From: Phytohabitans aurantiacus
GTDB taxonomy: Bacteria; Actinomycetota; Actinomycetes; Mycobacteriales; Micromonosporaceae
NCBI RefSeq assembly: GCF_027923225.1
Contig: NZ_BSDI01000012.1
Span: 71,456-135,455, forward strand
Reading direction: 5' to 3'
Length of the DNA: 64,000 bases
Made by a program: the position numbers and the translations under genes. A model generated the notes under the pieces. That model did no database searches. It was not told the origin of the DNA and was given only the letters and a program-made list of their open reading frames with translations. This document shows, in pieces, positions 42,739 to 49,713 of the stretch. The first letter of the stretch is position 1. Each line of letters opens with the position of its first letter.

Positions 42739-43968
42739 GTGAAGCGGCTGCTCGCGATCACGTTGGGCATTTTGACCGCGATCGGCGGCTTCGTCGATAT
42801 CGGGGACCTCGTCGCCAACGGTCTTGTCGGCGCGCGGTTCGGGCTGAGCCTCGCCTGGGTGGTGATCGTCGGGATCGGCGGCATCTGCGTGTACGCCGAG
42901 ATGTGCGGGCGAGTGGCCGCCATCTCCGGCCGCCCGGTCTTCGACATCGTGCGCGAGCGCCTCGGCCCGCGCTGGGGCGTCACGAACCTGCTGGCGTCGT
43001 TCCTCATCACCTTCCTCACGCTGACCGCCGAGATCGGTGGTGTCGCCCTCGCGCTCGAACTGGCCAGCTCCGTCCACTACCTGCTGTGGGTACCGCTGGC
43101 GGCGTTCGCGGTCTGGGTGGTGATCTGGCGGGTCCGGTTCAAGCGGATGGAGGAGATCTTCGGGCTGCTCGGGCTGTGCCTGCTCGCCTTCGGCGTGGCC
43201 GTCTGGCAGCTCGGGCCGGACTGGGGAGCACTGTGGACACAGGCGACCCATCCCGCACCGGACGGCAGCGAAGGCTGGCCGACCTATGCGTTCTGGGGCA
43301 TCGCGCTCTTCGGCGCGGCGATGACGCCGTACGAGGTGTTCTTCTTCTCCTCGGGCGGGGTCGAGGAGCACTGGTCGCGCCGGGACCTGGGCACCATGCG
43401 TGCCAACGTCTTCATCGGCTTTCCGCTGGGCGGCCTGCTCTCGCTCTGCATCATGGCGGCCACCGCCATCGTGCTGCTGCCGCGCGGTGTCGAGGTGGAG
43501 ACCCTGGACCAGCTGGTTACGCCGGTCACCGAGTCGCTGGGCAAGGTGGGGCTCGCGGTGGTGCTCATCGGCATCTTCGCGGCCACCTTCGGCGCCGCGC
43601 TGGAGACCGGCTTGTCGTGCGGGTACACGGTGGCGCAGTACTTCGGGTGGCAGTGGGGCAAGTACGTGCGGCCCCGGGAGGCGTCGCGCTTTCACGTGAC
43701 GGTGCTGCTCACGATCCTCACCGGCGTACTGATCCTGTGCACCACTGTGGACCCCGTGCTGGTCACCGAGTACTCCATCGTGCTCTCGGCGGCGGCGCTG
43801 CCACTGACCTACCTGCCGATCCTGGTCGTGGCCAACGATCCGGACTACCTCGGCGAGCACACCAACGGGCGGTTCGCGAACACGGTCGGCACGGTGTACC
43901 TCGGCATCGTGCTGGTCGCCTCGCTCGCCGCCATCCCACTCATGATCGTGACGGGAGCGGGCGGATGA
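42739..43968 (+). CDS. NRAMP-related divalent metal transporter
   Basis: An integral membrane protein of 409 residues with about eleven helices of the NRAMP/LeuT fold. Helix 1 reads GGFVDIGDLVANG (D20 to D23) where classical Mn/Fe NRAMPs have DPGN. The helix 6 site reads GAAMTPYEVFFFSSGG where MPH is usual. The unwound regions and acidic residues are conserved but the soft-metal Met context differs, so the ion may not be Mn or Fe. GTG 42739 is used, with AGGG just upstream. Its stop overlaps the ATG of the first PRC-barrel gene. Confidence 0.85.
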   Translation: MKRLLAITLGILTAIGGFVDIGDLVANGLVGARFGLSLAWVVIVGIGGICVYAEMCGRVAAISGRPVFDIVRERLGPRWGVTNLLASFLITFLTLTAEIGGVALALELASSVHYLLWVPLAAFAVWVVIWRVRFKRMEEIFGLLGLCLLAFGVAVWQLGPDWGALWTQATHPAPDGSEGWPTYAFWGIALFGAAMTPYEVFFFSSGGVEEHWSRRDLGTMRANVFIGFPLGGLLSLCIMAATAIVLLPRGVEVETLDQLVTPVTESLGKVGLAVVLIGIFAATFGAALETGLSCGYTVAQYFGWQWGKYVRPREASRFHVTVLLTILTGVLILCTTVDPVLVTEYSIVLSAAALPLTYLPILVVANDPDYLGEHTNGRFANTVGTVYLGIVLVASLAAIPLMIVTGAGG

Positions 43969-44333
43969 GCGGTGGCAGGGCGTACGACGCCCACCTGCAC
44001 CTGCTGGACCGGCAGATCATCGACCCGGACGGCCGGATGGTCGGCAAGGTCGACGACGTCGAGCTGGCTCCGGACGGCGAGGGCGGCCTGTACCTCGCCG
44101 CGCTCCTCGTCGGCCCGGCCGCGCTCGGCCGGCGGGTCGGTGGACGGTTCGGGCGGCTGTTGGTCCGGCTGCAGGGGCGGGGCGAGCCGGTCCGCATCCC
44201 GCTGGAAGAGGTCACCGAGATCGGCAGCGCGGTGCGGCTCGGCACCCGTCGACCCCCGCCCGGCTCGGAACACTGGATTCGTGACCACGTCGTCGCCCGC
44301 ATACCGGGAGCCTCCGTTGAGTCAGATGAGTGA
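43965..44333 (+). CDS. PRC-barrel domain protein 1
   Basis: A 122-residue soluble protein beginning with a PRC-barrel-like motif (LHLLDRQIIDPDGRMVGKVDDVELAPDG), then LYLAALLVGPAALGRRVGG and a short basic tail. PRC barrels often bind partner proteins or RNA. ATG 43965 overlaps the transporter stop (ATGA), and the end overlaps the start of the second PRC-type gene by 8 bases. This tight coupling suggests the two proteins regulate or attach to the transporter (inference). Confidence 0.82.
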   Translation: MSGGRAYDAHLHLLDRQIIDPDGRMVGKVDDVELAPDGEGGLYLAALLVGPAALGRRVGGRFGRLLVRLQGRGEPVRIPLEEVTEIGSAVRLGTRRPPPGSEHWIRDHVVARIPGASVESDE

Positions 44334-44697
44334 GCCTCCGCTGACACGCGTGAGTGAGCTGATCGGCGCGCCCGTGTACGGACCGGACGGGGAGCGCATC
44401 GGTGTCGTGGAAGACGTGCGGCTGGCGCAGGACGGGCCTCCGCAGGGCCACCTGCACACGCGGATACGCGTCGCGGGGCTGATCGTGGCGCCGCGCCGGC
44501 ACGTGCGGCTCTGGGGGTACGAGCGGCGACCCGACATCGGGCCGTGGCTGATCCGGGCGATCGTGCGCCGGCTCAGCCACGGCGCCCACGGGGTGCGCTG
44601 GGCCGACGTGCGCTGGGACCCGGTGGCTGGCGTCGTGCACTGCCGCTTGCCGAAGCGCGCCCTGTCGGCGGCATACGACCTGCCGGCGACGCCGTGA
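44326..44697 (+). CDS. PRC-barrel-like protein 2
   Basis: A 123-residue protein similar to the preceding one: RVSELIGAPVYGPDGERIGVVEDVRLAQDG is the PRC-barrel beta unit. A more variable second half contains IVRRLSHGAHGVRWADVRWDP. It has no membrane helix. ATG 44326 overlaps the first PRC gene; TTG 44317 is an alternative. It is followed by a long palindrome that ends the operon. Confidence 0.78.
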   Translation: MSEPPLTRVSELIGAPVYGPDGERIGVVEDVRLAQDGPPQGHLHTRIRVAGLIVAPRRHVRLWGYERRPDIGPWLIRAIVRRLSHGAHGVRWADVRWDPVAGVVHCRLPKRALSAAYDLPATP

Positions 44698-44703
44698 CAC
44701 ACC

Positions 44704-44866
44704 TTTTGAGCTGCCGCGATGTCCGCCGCGCGCAAGATCGTTGCTCCCGCGGCCGCACCGTCCGCGATTCACGGTCAACCCCGGACGGGGTTGGTCGTGG
44801 GGACGCGAAGGGCGAGGCCGCGGGAGCAGCGGTAGCTACCGCGACGAGCGTCGCGGCAGCTCGAAA
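44704..44866. repeat. 163-nt three-tier inverted repeat between convergent operons
   Basis: The outer arms 44704-44721 and 44849-44866 pair at 16 of 18 positions (the mismatches allow G-U). The middle arms 44740-44754 and 44816-44830 pair at 14 of 15, and the core CAACCCC (44776-44782) pairs with GGGGTTG (44787-44793). It occupies nearly all of the 193 bases between the PRC genes and crp. No gene is seen. It may be a bidirectional terminator, a MITE or a structured RNA. Confidence 0.82.
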
Positions 44867-44890
44867 TCTCTGAATCCTGGCTGGTCGCGC

Positions 44891-45568
44891 CTAGACGCGG
44901 GCGCGCCGGGCGAGCCGCTCCGGGTCGAGGATGATCACGCTCTTGCCGTCGAGGCGCAGCCACCCGCGCGACGCGAAGTCGGCGAGGGCCTTGTTGACGG
45001 TCTCGCGGGAGGCGCCGACCAGCTGGGCCAGCTCCTCCTGGGTGAGGTCGTGGGTCACCCGGAGCACGCCGCCGTCGCGGGTGCCGAACCTGCCGGCCAT
45101 CTGGAGCAGGTTTTTCGCCACGCGGCCGGGAACGTCGGTGAAGATCAGGTCGGCCAGTGCGTCGTTGGTCCGGCGCAGCCGGCGCGCCAGGACCCGGAGC
45201 AGCTGCTCGGCGATCTCCGGCCGGTTGTTGAGCCACGGGCGCAGCGCCTGCTTGCGGAGGCGGGCCAGGCGCGTGTCGGTGACGGCGGTGGCCGTCGCGG
45301 TGCGCGGGCCGGGGTCGAAGAGCGAGAGCTCGCCCAGCATGTCGGATGGGCCCATGACGGAGATGAGGTTCTGCCGGCCGTCGGCGGCGCGCCGACCAAG
45401 CTTGATCTTGCCGGACAGCACTATGTAGAGGCTGTCGCCGGGCTCGCCCTCGTTGAAGACGACCTCGCCCTTACGGGTCTCGATCGTCTCCATCTCTTTG
45501 GCGAGCGCTTCGGCCGCCTCCGGGTCGACGCCCTGGAAGATCCCACTGCGGGCCAGTACCTCGTCCAT
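44891..45568 (-). CDS. crp: Crp/Fnr family cAMP receptor protein
   Basis: A global transcription factor of 225 residues. The cyclic-nucleotide pocket (FNEGEPGDSLYIVLSG, then GELSLFDPGPRTATATAV, with the phosphate-binding Arg-Thr) is intact and the C-terminal helix-turn-helix is LTQEELAQLVGASRETVNKAL. The length equals M. tuberculosis Crp (Rv3676) and Corynebacterium GlxR. ATG 45568 has a GGCGGAGG ribosome site; ten extra upstream residues are unlikely. It is close to the nth-marP block, as in mycobacteria, and may receive cAMP from the class III cyclase in this window. A palindrome lies 31 bases before the start. Confidence 0.95.
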   Translation of the reverse strand: MDEVLARSGIFQGVDPEAAEALAKEMETIETRKGEVVFNEGEPGDSLYIVLSGKIKLGRRAADGRQNLISVMGPSDMLGELSLFDPGPRTATATAVTDTRLARLRKQALRPWLNNRPEIAEQLLRVLARRLRRTNDALADLIFTDVPGRVAKNLLQMAGRFGTRDGGVLRVTHDLTQEELAQLVGASRETVNKALADFASRGWLRLDGKSVIILDPERLARRARV

Positions 45569-45598
45569 ACCGCACCTCCGCCTGCGCATTCCTGTCAC

Positions 45599-45620
45599 TT
45601 ACCGGCAATTCGGCCGGTTA
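45599..45620. promoter_or_regulatory. Dyad between crp and cbiZ
   Basis: TTACCGGC and GCCGGTTA, seven of eight matching, are separated by AATTCG. They lie in the 98-base divergent space, 31 bases before the crp ATG. This is an operator candidate; it does not match the Crp consensus TGTGA-N6-TCACA. Confidence 0.45.
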
Positions 45621-45666
45621 GTCGGCGCGCGCAGTAAGTCTAGGCGCACGTCGGCGAGGTTCGGGC

Positions 45667-46365
45667 GTGCACCCCCGGAAACTTGATCGTAAAGTGCGGC
45701 GGGTGGTGCCGGAGCCAATCCTTGGAGACCGTCTTGAGAACGGTCGCGACATTCCGCTGCTGACCTGGCGGATCGGCCGCCCGCTGCTGGCCATCTCGTC
45801 CGCGCCGCTCGGCGGCGGCATCGGGCTCCGGCAGTGGATCATCAACGCAACGGTACCAATGTGGTACGACCGGGACGATCCAGACGTGCACCTGGCCGAG
45901 TTGGCCGCCGAGTTGGGGTTCGAGGGGCCCGGCATCGGCCTGCTGACCGGCGTCGACGTGGCCGAGGTCGTCACTGCGGTCGACGAGGGGGTCCGCGTGT
46001 GGGCCACCGTCGGGCTCGGTGACCCCGTCTGGGCGGCGGCGATTCGTGCCGATTCACCCCGTGTCGGCACGGTCAACATCGTGGTCTCAGTGCCAGCCCG
46101 GCTGTCCGAGGCCGCGCTGGTCAACGCGGTCGCCACCGCTACCGAGGCGAAGGCACAGGCGCTGTGGGACCTCGGTCTCGCGGCGACGGGTACGCCCACC
46201 GACGCGGTGTGCGTGGTGTGCCCGCCCGACGGCCCGGTTGCCGCCTACGGCGGTCCGCGTTCGGAGTGGGGAGCCCGGATCGCCCGTTCGGTCCACTCGG
46301 CCGTCCGATCAGGTGGTGGCACGGGCAGGGGGACCGGGATGCCCTGGTCCGACCGAAATCTGTAG
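45667..46365 (+). CDS. cbiZ: Adenosylcobinamide amidohydrolase
   Basis: A 232-residue CbiZ-type enzyme that trims adenosylcobinamide-like corrinoids to cobyric acid for cobalamin salvage. The core starts AISSAPLGGGIGLRQWIINATVP, the family hallmark, and continues GVDVAEVVTAVDEGVRVWATVGLGDP and GTVNIVVSVPARLSEAALVNAV. The tail (residues 200-232) is basic and Gly-rich. The GTG start at 45667 is the longest choice; later GTG codons are possible. No other cobalamin gene is near, so it acts alone in this locus. Expression may be driven from the crp-cbiZ divergent region. Confidence 0.85.
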   Translation: MHPRKLDRKVRRVVPEPILGDRLENGRDIPLLTWRIGRPLLAISSAPLGGGIGLRQWIINATVPMWYDRDDPDVHLAELAAELGFEGPGIGLLTGVDVAEVVTAVDEGVRVWATVGLGDPVWAAAIRADSPRVGTVNIVVSVPARLSEAALVNAVATATEAKAQALWDLGLAATGTPTDAVCVVCPPDGPVAAYGGPRSEWGARIARSVHSAVRSGGGTGRGTGMPWSDRNL

Positions 46366-46405
46366 TTCGCAGGCCCTTGCAGCTGGCCGGTATCGTCGCG
46401 GAACG

Positions 46406-47596
46406 ATGAGTCACCCCGGGCTGCACGAACGTTCCGGCCGCACACGGCGTCCCATCCTCGCCGTGGTCGCGGTCGTCGCGGTGCTGCTCGGAGCCGGTCT
46501 CGGCGCCGTGGCCTTCGTCGCGAACCGCGACTCCGGATCGGGGTCGACGCTCTGGCAGGGCAGCGCGGTCCACGAGCCTTCCGGATCGACCGAGCCCTCC
46601 CCGTCGCAGTCCACCGAGGCGTCTCCGGCCACCATCTCCATGTCGGCCACCGGTGACATCATCATGGGCAACGCGCCCAGCAGGCTGCCCGCCAACGGCG
46701 GCAAGGGCTTCTTCAACTCGGTCAAGTCCGCGCTCGCGGCCGACCTCGTGATGGGCAACCTCGAAGAGCCACTCACCGACGACACCGGGGCTGGCAAGTG
46801 CGGGGCCAACTCCACGAGGTGCTTCCAGTTCCGGGCGCCGCCCTCGTACGCGGCACACCTGAAGGACGCCGGCTTCGAACTGCTCAACCAGGCCAACAAC
46901 CACGGCAACGACTACGGCCCGGCGGGATACCGCAACACCCAGAAGGCGTTGAAGGCCCAGGGTCTGCGGCACACCGGGGCGCCTGACGAGATCACCGTGG
47001 TCGACGTCGAGGGCGTATCGGTGGCCGTGGCCGGCTTCTCCTCGTACCCGTGGTCGAACAGCCTCACCGACATCGACGAGGCCACCGAGGTCATCAAGAA
47101 GGCCGCCACCATGGCCGACGTCGTGGTGGTCCAGGTGCACATGGGCGCCGAAGGCGCCGACCAGACACACGTCAAGCCAGGCACCGAGCTCTACCTCGGG
47201 GAAAACCGGGGCGACCCGGTCAAGTTCTCGCACGCCATGATCGACGCAGGTGCCGACCTGATCGTGGGGCACGGTCCGCACGTGCTGCGCGGCATGGAGT
47301 TCTACAAGGACCGGCTGATCGCGTACAGCCTGGGCAACTTCGCGGGCGGCGGCAAGACGTTGAGCAGCAACGGCGTGCTCGGGCTGGGCGGTGTGCTCAA
47401 GGTCTCGGTGAAGCCAGACGGTACCTTCGCCAGCGGCCAGCTCATCTCGACGGCGATGAACAGCGCGGGCCTGCCGACGATCGACAACGCGCACCGGGGC
47501 GCCAAGCAGGTGGGCCAGCTCAGTAAGGCTGACTTCCCGACCACCGGCGCCAAGCTCGACGGCAAGGGCAAGATCACCGCTCCGGCGGCCGGCTGA
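46406..47596 (+). CDS. CapA family protein
   Basis: A 396-residue extracytoplasmic protein with one N-terminal helix (AVVAVVAVLLGAGLGAVAFVA), a Ser/Pro linker and a CapA/PgsA-type metallophosphatase-like domain. MSATGDIIMGN is the first metal motif; NLEEPLTD, NQANNHGNDYG and the GHGPHVLRGMEFY His cluster follow. CapA proteins take part in poly-gamma-glutamate or capsule synthesis, but most actinobacterial members have no assigned role. ATG 46406 is used. It lies between cbiZ and nth, 27 bases before nth. Confidence 0.9.
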   Translation: MSHPGLHERSGRTRRPILAVVAVVAVLLGAGLGAVAFVANRDSGSGSTLWQGSAVHEPSGSTEPSPSQSTEASPATISMSATGDIIMGNAPSRLPANGGKGFFNSVKSALAADLVMGNLEEPLTDDTGAGKCGANSTRCFQFRAPPSYAAHLKDAGFELLNQANNHGNDYGPAGYRNTQKALKAQGLRHTGAPDEITVVDVEGVSVAVAGFSSYPWSNSLTDIDEATEVIKKAATMADVVVVQVHMGAEGADQTHVKPGTELYLGENRGDPVKFSHAMIDAGADLIVGHGPHVLRGMEFYKDRLIAYSLGNFAGGGKTLSSNGVLGLGGVLKVSVKPDGTFASGQLISTAMNSAGLPTIDNAHRGAKQVGQLSKADFPTTGAKLDGKGKITAPAAG

Positions 47597-47623
47597 GTCG
47601 GAGCGTCGGCGTACTCTTTCGCC

Positions 47624-48400
47624 GTGGCCCGTACCGAGAGTGACCTGTCGCGCAAGCGGCGCGCCCGGAAGATGGCGCGCCTGCTGGAAGAGACCCACCC
47701 CGACGCGCACTGCGAGCTCGACTTCCAGAACGCCTTCCAGCTGTTGATCGCGACCGTGCTGTCGGCGCAGACCACCGACGTCCGGGTCAACCTGACGACG
47801 CCCACGCTGTTCGCCAAGTACCCCACGCCCGACGACCTGGCAGCGGCCAACCCCGAAGACATCGAGCAGATTCTCAAGCCGACCGGGTTCTTCCGGGCCA
47901 AGACCAAGTCGGTGATGGGGCTGTCGGCGGCCCTGCGTGACCGGTTCGGTGGTGAGGTGCCGCGCACGCTGGCCGAGATGGTCACGCTGCCGGGCGTCGG
48001 TCGCAAGACGGCCAACGTCGTGCTCGGCAACGCCTTCGACGTGCCGGGCATCACGGTCGACACGCACTTCCAGCGGCTCGTGGGTCGGTGGGAGTGGACC
48101 GCCGAGTCCGACCCGGTCAAGATCGAGCACGCCGTCGGAGCGCTGATCGAGAAGCGCGAGTGGACGATGCTCTCGCACCGGGTGATCTTCCACGGCCGGC
48201 GGGTCTGCCACGCCCGCAAGCCGGCCTGCGGCGCCTGCACCCTCACCAAGCTCTGCCCGGCGTATGGCACCGGCCCCACCGAGGCCGCCGCCGCGGCCAA
48301 GCTCCTCAAGGGCCCGCGCGCCCGCGAGCTCGCCGCCGCGGCCGGCGTCGACCCGGAGTTGGTGCCCGCCAAGGCGGTGACCGAGCCGGAGGCACCGTGA
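47624..48400 (+). CDS. nth: Endonuclease III
   Basis: A DNA glycosylase/AP lyase for oxidised pyrimidines, 258 residues. The helix-hairpin-helix LPGVGRKTANVVLGNAF includes the catalytic Lys, the Asp is in ITVDTHFQRL, and the 4Fe-4S ligands are C-x6-C-x2-C-x5-C in CHARKPACGACTLTKLC. A 35-residue Ala-rich tail follows, longer than in E. coli Nth. Its TGA overlaps the GTG of the next gene. The order nth, thioredoxin-like, Nudix, marP is the same as in M. tuberculosis Rv3674c-Rv3671c. Confidence 0.96.
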   Translation: MARTESDLSRKRRARKMARLLEETHPDAHCELDFQNAFQLLIATVLSAQTTDVRVNLTTPTLFAKYPTPDDLAAANPEDIEQILKPTGFFRAKTKSVMGLSAALRDRFGGEVPRTLAEMVTLPGVGRKTANVVLGNAFDVPGITVDTHFQRLVGRWEWTAESDPVKIEHAVGALIEKREWTMLSHRVIFHGRRVCHARKPACGACTLTKLCPAYGTGPTEAAAAAKLLKGPRARELAAAAGVDPELVPAKAVTEPEAP

Positions 48401-48984
48401 AGCGAGCCGCCTTCTTCCTGGTCGCGACGCTGCTCGTCGCCGGGTGCACCGACGACCCTGAGCCGCCGCCGGAGCCCGCACCGGCACCGTTCGCCGACTG
48501 CGCAGCGCTGACCGCGCCACCGGCACAGGCGACCGCCAGCCCGGGTCCGGCTCCGGCCGCCGCGGCAGCGCTGCCCGACATCGCGCTGCCCTGCTTCACC
48601 GGCGACGCCACCGTCCAGGTGAGCGCCATCCGCGGGCCGGCCATCGTCAACCTGTGGGGCTCATGGTGCGCGCCCTGCCGCGAGGAGCTGCCCGCCTTCC
48701 AGCGCTTCGCCGACCGCGCCGCCGGCAAGGTCCACGTCATCGGCATCGACACCCACGACACCCGCGAGGCGGGCGGGTCGCTCGCCGAAGACCTCGGGGT
48801 GACCTACCCCAACCTTTACGACCGGTCGGAGCGGTTCCGCATCAAGCTCTCCGGGCGCCCCTTGCCGTTGACGCTCTTCGTCGACCAGCAGGGCAAGATC
48901 CGGCACCTCTACAACGAGGCCGCGCTCGACGACGCCACGCTCGCCACCCTGGCCGCCCGGCATCTCGGGGTGACGCTTCCATGA
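48397..48984 (+). CDS. Thioredoxin-like lipoprotein (TlpA/ResA type)
   Basis: A 195-residue membrane-anchored redox protein. The lipobox LLVAGC follows the signal peptide, then a Pro/Ala linker and a thioredoxin fold with the CxxC site in NLWGSWCAPCREELP. RPLPLTLFVDQQGKI carries the cis-proline loop. It equals Rv3673c. The GTG 48397 overlaps the nth stop and its own stop overlaps the Nudix ATG (ATGA), so nth, this gene and the Nudix gene form a tightly coupled operon. Two extra cysteines (FADCAAL, IALPCFTG) may form a structural disulfide. Confidence 0.92.
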   Translation: MKRAAFFLVATLLVAGCTDDPEPPPEPAPAPFADCAALTAPPAQATASPGPAPAAAAALPDIALPCFTGDATVQVSAIRGPAIVNLWGSWCAPCREELPAFQRFADRAAGKVHVIGIDTHDTREAGGSLAEDLGVTYPNLYDRSERFRIKLSGRPLPLTLFVDQQGKIRHLYNEAALDDATLATLAARHLGVTLP

Positions 48985-49009
48985 CTGACGGCGCTTCCAT
49001 GACTGACGG
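48974..49009 (+). repeat. Perfect 18-bp tandem duplication at the Nudix start
   Basis: The unit cgcttccatgactgacgg occurs at 48974-48991 and 48992-49009 without mismatch. It spans the end of the TlpA-like gene and the Nudix start codon, so the Nudix gene has two in-frame ATGs six codons apart (MTDGAS then MTDG). It looks recent. Confidence 0.95.
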
Positions 49010-49670
49010 TAACGGGACGCCGGACTGGTTGGCGCCCTTGCTCGATCGGCTCCGGGACGCTCGGGTCGAAGACTTCACGCGCCTGCCCACGCCCACCGAC
49101 AGCGGCCGGCCGAGCGCCGTCCTCATCCTCCTCGGCGAGCACGACGGCGAGCCCGATGTGCTCATGCTCCAGCGGGCGGCGACGCTGCGCACCCACGCGG
49201 GGCAGCCCGCGTTTCCGGGCGGGGCGAGCGACCCGGGCGACGCCGACGCGGTCGCCACCGCCCTGCGCGAGGCGCAGGAGGAGGTCGACCTCGACCCGGC
49301 CACCGTCACCGTGCTCGCCGACCTGCCTCCGCTGTGGATACCGGTCAGCGGCTTCGTCGTCACGCCGGTGCTCGCGTGGTGGCACGCACCGCATGCCGTG
49401 CACCCCAAAGATCCGGCCGAGGTGGCGCATGTCGCGCGCCTCCCCATCGCTGAGCTCGTCGACCCGGACAATCGGCTGCAGATCCGTCATCCGAGTGGCT
49501 GGATGGGCCCGGCGTTCCAGGTGCGCGGGATGTTGGTTTGGGGCTTCACCGCGGGGGTCCTTTCCGCGCTCCTGGAGATGGCCGGCTGGGCCCGGCCCTG
49601 GCCACGCGACCGGATCGCCGACATGCCGACCAGCCCGCCGCCCACCGGCACCGAAGACGTACCCGCCTAG
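48981..49670 (+). CDS. Nudix hydrolase, CoA pyrophosphatase type
   Basis: A 229-residue protein with the CoA-Nudix signature: LMLQRAATLRTHAGQPAFPGG at about 60-80 and the Nudix helix ALREAQEEVDL. It likely splits CoA or similar nucleoside diphosphates. The Gly that usually follows EE is Asp here (EEVD). It equals Rv3672c in order. It could start at ATG 48981 or ATG 48999 since the first 18 bases are duplicated. The C-terminus has a hydrophobic stretch (MLVWGFTAGVLSALLEMAG) followed by a Pro-rich end. Confidence 0.92.
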   Translation: MTDGASMTDGNGTPDWLAPLLDRLRDARVEDFTRLPTPTDSGRPSAVLILLGEHDGEPDVLMLQRAATLRTHAGQPAFPGGASDPGDADAVATALREAQEEVDLDPATVTVLADLPPLWIPVSGFVVTPVLAWWHAPHAVHPKDPAEVAHVARLPIAELVDPDNRLQIRHPSGWMGPAFQVRGMLVWGFTAGVLSALLEMAGWARPWPRDRIADMPTSPPPTGTEDVPA

Positions 49671-49713
49671 CGCGTCGGCGCCGGTACTCGCGAGACCCCC
49701 GTACCCTTGACGC

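Noticed and set aside
42731..42741. gatcagggcgt before the NRAMP start, matching the start of the palindrome family
   Set aside because: Only 11 bases match and no second arm is present. Similar short matches occur inside coding genes (for example near 1795 and 35249), so chance is sufficient.
42661..43860. Upstream extension of the TetR frame
   Set aside because: It runs antisense through the transporter gene and would place the helix-turn-helix far from the N-terminus.
46139..48526. 795-codon open frame on the minus strand
   Set aside because: Antisense to cbiZ, capA and nth; no domain or ribosome site.
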